A stretch of 5,960 nucleotides of DNA. Source: an uncultured Clostridia bacterium (GTDB lineage: Bacteria > Bacillota > Clostridia > TANB77 > CAG-508). This document shows positions 4,778-5,960 of this stretch, piece by piece. How positions within the stretch are numbered: position 1 is the first letter of the stretch; every line of letters starts with the position of its first letter. The notes beneath the pieces are model-generated. The model saw only the letters and a list, made by a program, of their open reading frames with translations, had not been told where the DNA came from and did no database searches. Location: the NCBI GenBank assembly GCA_948857205.1, contig CAQPRV010000132.1, forward strand, positions 1 to 5,960, written 5' to 3'. The position numbers and the translations under genes are program-made.

Positions 4778-4805
4778 TAGAGGATGTATTTTACTACATC
4801 CTCTA
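4778..4805 (-). repeat. Perfect 11-bp hairpin just upstream of the sortase ribosome-binding site
   Basis: TAGAGGATGTA (4778-4788) and TACATCCTCTA (4795-4805) pair perfectly around a 6-nt loop. The hairpin lies 9 nt before the sortase SD (4768-4763), inside the expected 5' leader. On the minus strand it is followed by AAATTTTC, a poor U tract, so it is weak as a terminator of the upstream gene. An mRNA-stability, attenuation or translation-control element is an alternative. The structure is clear; its role is not. Confidence 0.55.
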
Positions 4806-4825
4806 TATGTTTCTAAAAATACTAT

Positions 4826-4858
4826 TTTATAAATACTAAATTACATTATTTTTGTCAA
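4826..4858 (-). promoter_or_regulatory. Candidate sortase promoter
   Basis: On the minus strand a perfect TTGACA (4858-4853) is followed after 17 nt by TATTTA (4835-4830), or after 21 nt by the better box TATAAA (4831-4826). Transcription would begin about 15-20 nt before the 11-bp hairpin, placing that hairpin at the head of the sortase mRNA. The -35 is excellent; the -10 assignment is uncertain. Confidence 0.45.
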
Positions 4859-4960
4859 TATTTTCTGCTTATTTTTCATAATAACTTAATAAATGTAATA
4901 CTTTCGTAATAATCATATAACTTAAACTTTAATAGTATTTTTAATTATCTAAAATCTATT

Positions 4961-5284
4961 TTACTCAATTCCAAATCTTACTTTATCAATTTCATAGTTA
5001 TGTTTTACTTCTTCATCTGTTAATACCCTATTATATAATCTAAAACTATATATTTTCCCATTAAAATATTCTCCTGTAGCTACTTTAGCACCTGGATCAG
5101 CACCTAATATAAATACAGTATCTCTAGTTGTCTTAACTATATCCCCTTCAATAGGATTATTATATTGTGTACTATTTTCATTTAAAGAAATTCCTGTAAA
5201 ACCTATTCTTCCACTCAATGAATACAACTTATTTGGAATTACATTCACTTTTGATCTTACACTCTCATATTTATCGCCTTTCAT
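4961..5284 (-). CDS. C-terminal part of LamG-domain protein, downstream of a frameshift
   Basis: These 107 codons continue the LamG/concanavalin-like domain begun in the next entry but in another frame. Segments such as GDKYESVRSKVNVIPNKLYS, ATGEYFNGKIYSFRLYNRVL and TDEEVKHNYEIDKVRFGIE are the usual closing strands of LamG folds in surface and phage-tail proteins. The ATG at 5284 is probably not a real start: no ribosome-binding site precedes it and it overlaps the previous frame by 14 nt. Dropping one A in GAAAGG at about 5281-5283 joins the frames to read RNEGDKYESV. The protein ends without an LPXTG-type motif, hydrophobic segment or charged tail, so it is not an obvious sortase substrate. 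Confidence 0.75.
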   Translation of the reverse strand: MKGDKYESVRSKVNVIPNKLYSLSGRIGFTGISLNENSTQYNNPIEGDIVKTTRDTVFILGADPGAKVATGEYFNGKIYSFRLYNRVLTDEEVKHNYEIDKVRFGIE

Positions 5285-5960
5285 TCCGAAGAGCTACAAA
5301 TACTCTATCACTTCCTATAGCTAAAGAGTATCCTCCACCTTCTGTATTACCTGCTATCCCAGAAGTTCTATTATATAATTCATTACAACATGCAACGGCT
5401 TCAATTGTTACATTTGAATAATCTTTTTGTCCACAATCTACCCAATCATCTACTCCATCAAATGCTATACATTCATCTTCCCATGTACATCCATTCAATG
5501 TTCCATCATTTCCATTTCCAGTATTATTTTTACCATCAAAGTACATTGTTAATCCATCTGATATATATTCATTCATTGTCCATTGTGCATATAATGTTTG
5601 GCTTCCTTGTATAGTATATTTTGTTGTATTTATTATTTGTGTTCCACCCTCTTGTTGTGTATGCCATCCATTAAATGTATATCCAGCTCTTGTTGGAGTT
5701 TCTAATTCTCCATATTCTTTATTGTATTCTACTGTCTTACTTGGTTTATCTACATTTCCCCCATTTGCATTAAATGTTACTGTATATCTTTGTTCTTTTG
5801 ATATTGTTGTTTGGCTATCATCTATTGTTAAGTCCTTTCTAAATGTAAATTTATATCCTTTATATTGTATTTCTGCAAAATCAATTTCTGTTTCTATCCC
5901 ATTATCCTCTATTATTACTGATGATGTCTTTTTATATGTTATTGTCATATCTATTTCTGT
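5271..5960 (-). CDS. Surface-type protein with Listeria-Bacteroides repeat and LamG domain, partial and frameshifted
   Basis: The gene enters from the right edge. The ATG at 5948 has no ribosome-binding site, and the frame is open to the window end, so the true start lies outside. Numbered from that ATG, residues 53-123 form a Listeria-Bacteroides (InlB B-type) repeat: YTVTFNANGG, TPTRAGYTFNGWHTQ and TLYAQW. From about 131 a LamG-like domain begins (GLTMYFDGKNNTGNGNDG, CIAFDGVDDWVDCG, YSNVTIEAVACC, GYSLAIGSDRVFVAL). The frame is lost after VALRN and stops at 5271. The rest of the domain is in the following frame. Such domain pairs occur in adhesins, large secreted proteins and tail fibres of gut Bacillota. 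As it stands the product would be a truncated LamG protein. The domains are seen; the adhesion role is inferred. Confidence 0.8.
   Translation of the reverse strand, partial: TEIDMTITYKKTSSVIIEDNGIETEIDFAEIQYKGYKFTFRKDLTIDDSQTTISKEQRYTVTFNANGGNVDKPSKTVEYNKEYGELETPTRAGYTFNGWHTQQEGGTQIINTTKYTIQGSQTLYAQWTMNEYISDGLTMYFDGKNNTGNGNDGTLNGCTWEDECIAFDGVDDWVDCGQKDYSNVTIEAVACCNELYNRTSGIAGNTEGGGYSLAIGSDRVFVALRNERR

Noticed and set aside
5218..5614. Two overlapping plus-strand frames (5218-5421 and 5390-5614)
   Set aside because: They are antisense shadows of the LamG gene; their His/Leu/Tyr-rich products are low-complexity by-products of the opposite strand.
1..5960. CRISPR array, insertion sequence or toxin-antitoxin pair
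   Set aside because: No regularly spaced repeats, transposase motifs or paired small genes were found. The short repeats near 1650-1870 are inverted and few, and fit attachment-site structure.

Overview
The window is about three-quarters A+T, uses AT-rich codons and strong GGAGG/AAGGAG ribosome-binding sites, and carries a sortase, a Listeria-Bacteroides repeat/LamG surface-type protein and the 3' half of an initiator tRNA gene. This fits a low-GC Bacillota (Clostridia-like) genome. No species can be named from the sequence.

Left third (1-1970), plus strand: the recombination end of an integrative element. A 65-aa excisionase-like helix-turn-helix protein (100-297) is followed by a 419-aa tyrosine integrase (391-1650) with its own good promoter. 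About 130 bp after the integrase lies the 3' half of an initiator tRNA(fMet) gene (about 1779-1830), the presumed attachment core. Two kinds of short sequence occur on both sides of the core in inverted orientation (TTAAAGGGACAT-type and TAAAAACTTYCGAA-type), so the site looks like a complete attP rather than a single chromosome-element junction. A strong terminator follows, then the first 56 codons or so of a replication-initiator-like gene (from 1988), which soon loses its homology. The same 11-mer, AAATTTGCCCT, precedes excisionase, integrase and rep, suggesting one regulator or one element family. The simplest reading is two related elements abutting at the tRNA, the right-hand one mostly deleted.

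Middle (2156-4080), minus strand: accessory genes in mixed repair. In transcription order these are an unidentified frameshifted fragment, an apparently intact DUF4180 gene, a serine hydrolase (beta-lactamase class C-like) lacking its N-terminal half, a fragment of a pyridoxamine 5'-phosphate oxidase-like gene, and an intact YjaB-type GNAT acetyltransferase. The junctions are abrupt, as expected from successive deletions.

Right third (4080-5960), minus strand: a membrane-anchored sortase with its catalytic His, Cys and Arg, followed by a terminator-like hairpin, and upstream of it a surface-type protein (Listeria-Bacteroides repeat plus LamG domain). That gene runs off the right edge and is split by a one-base frameshift. 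It ends without a cell-wall sorting signal, so no sortase substrate is visible here.

No CRISPR array, complete rRNA or tRNA gene, or insertion sequence was seen. The most interesting structure is the symmetric set of sites around the tRNA half together with the shared 11-mer.
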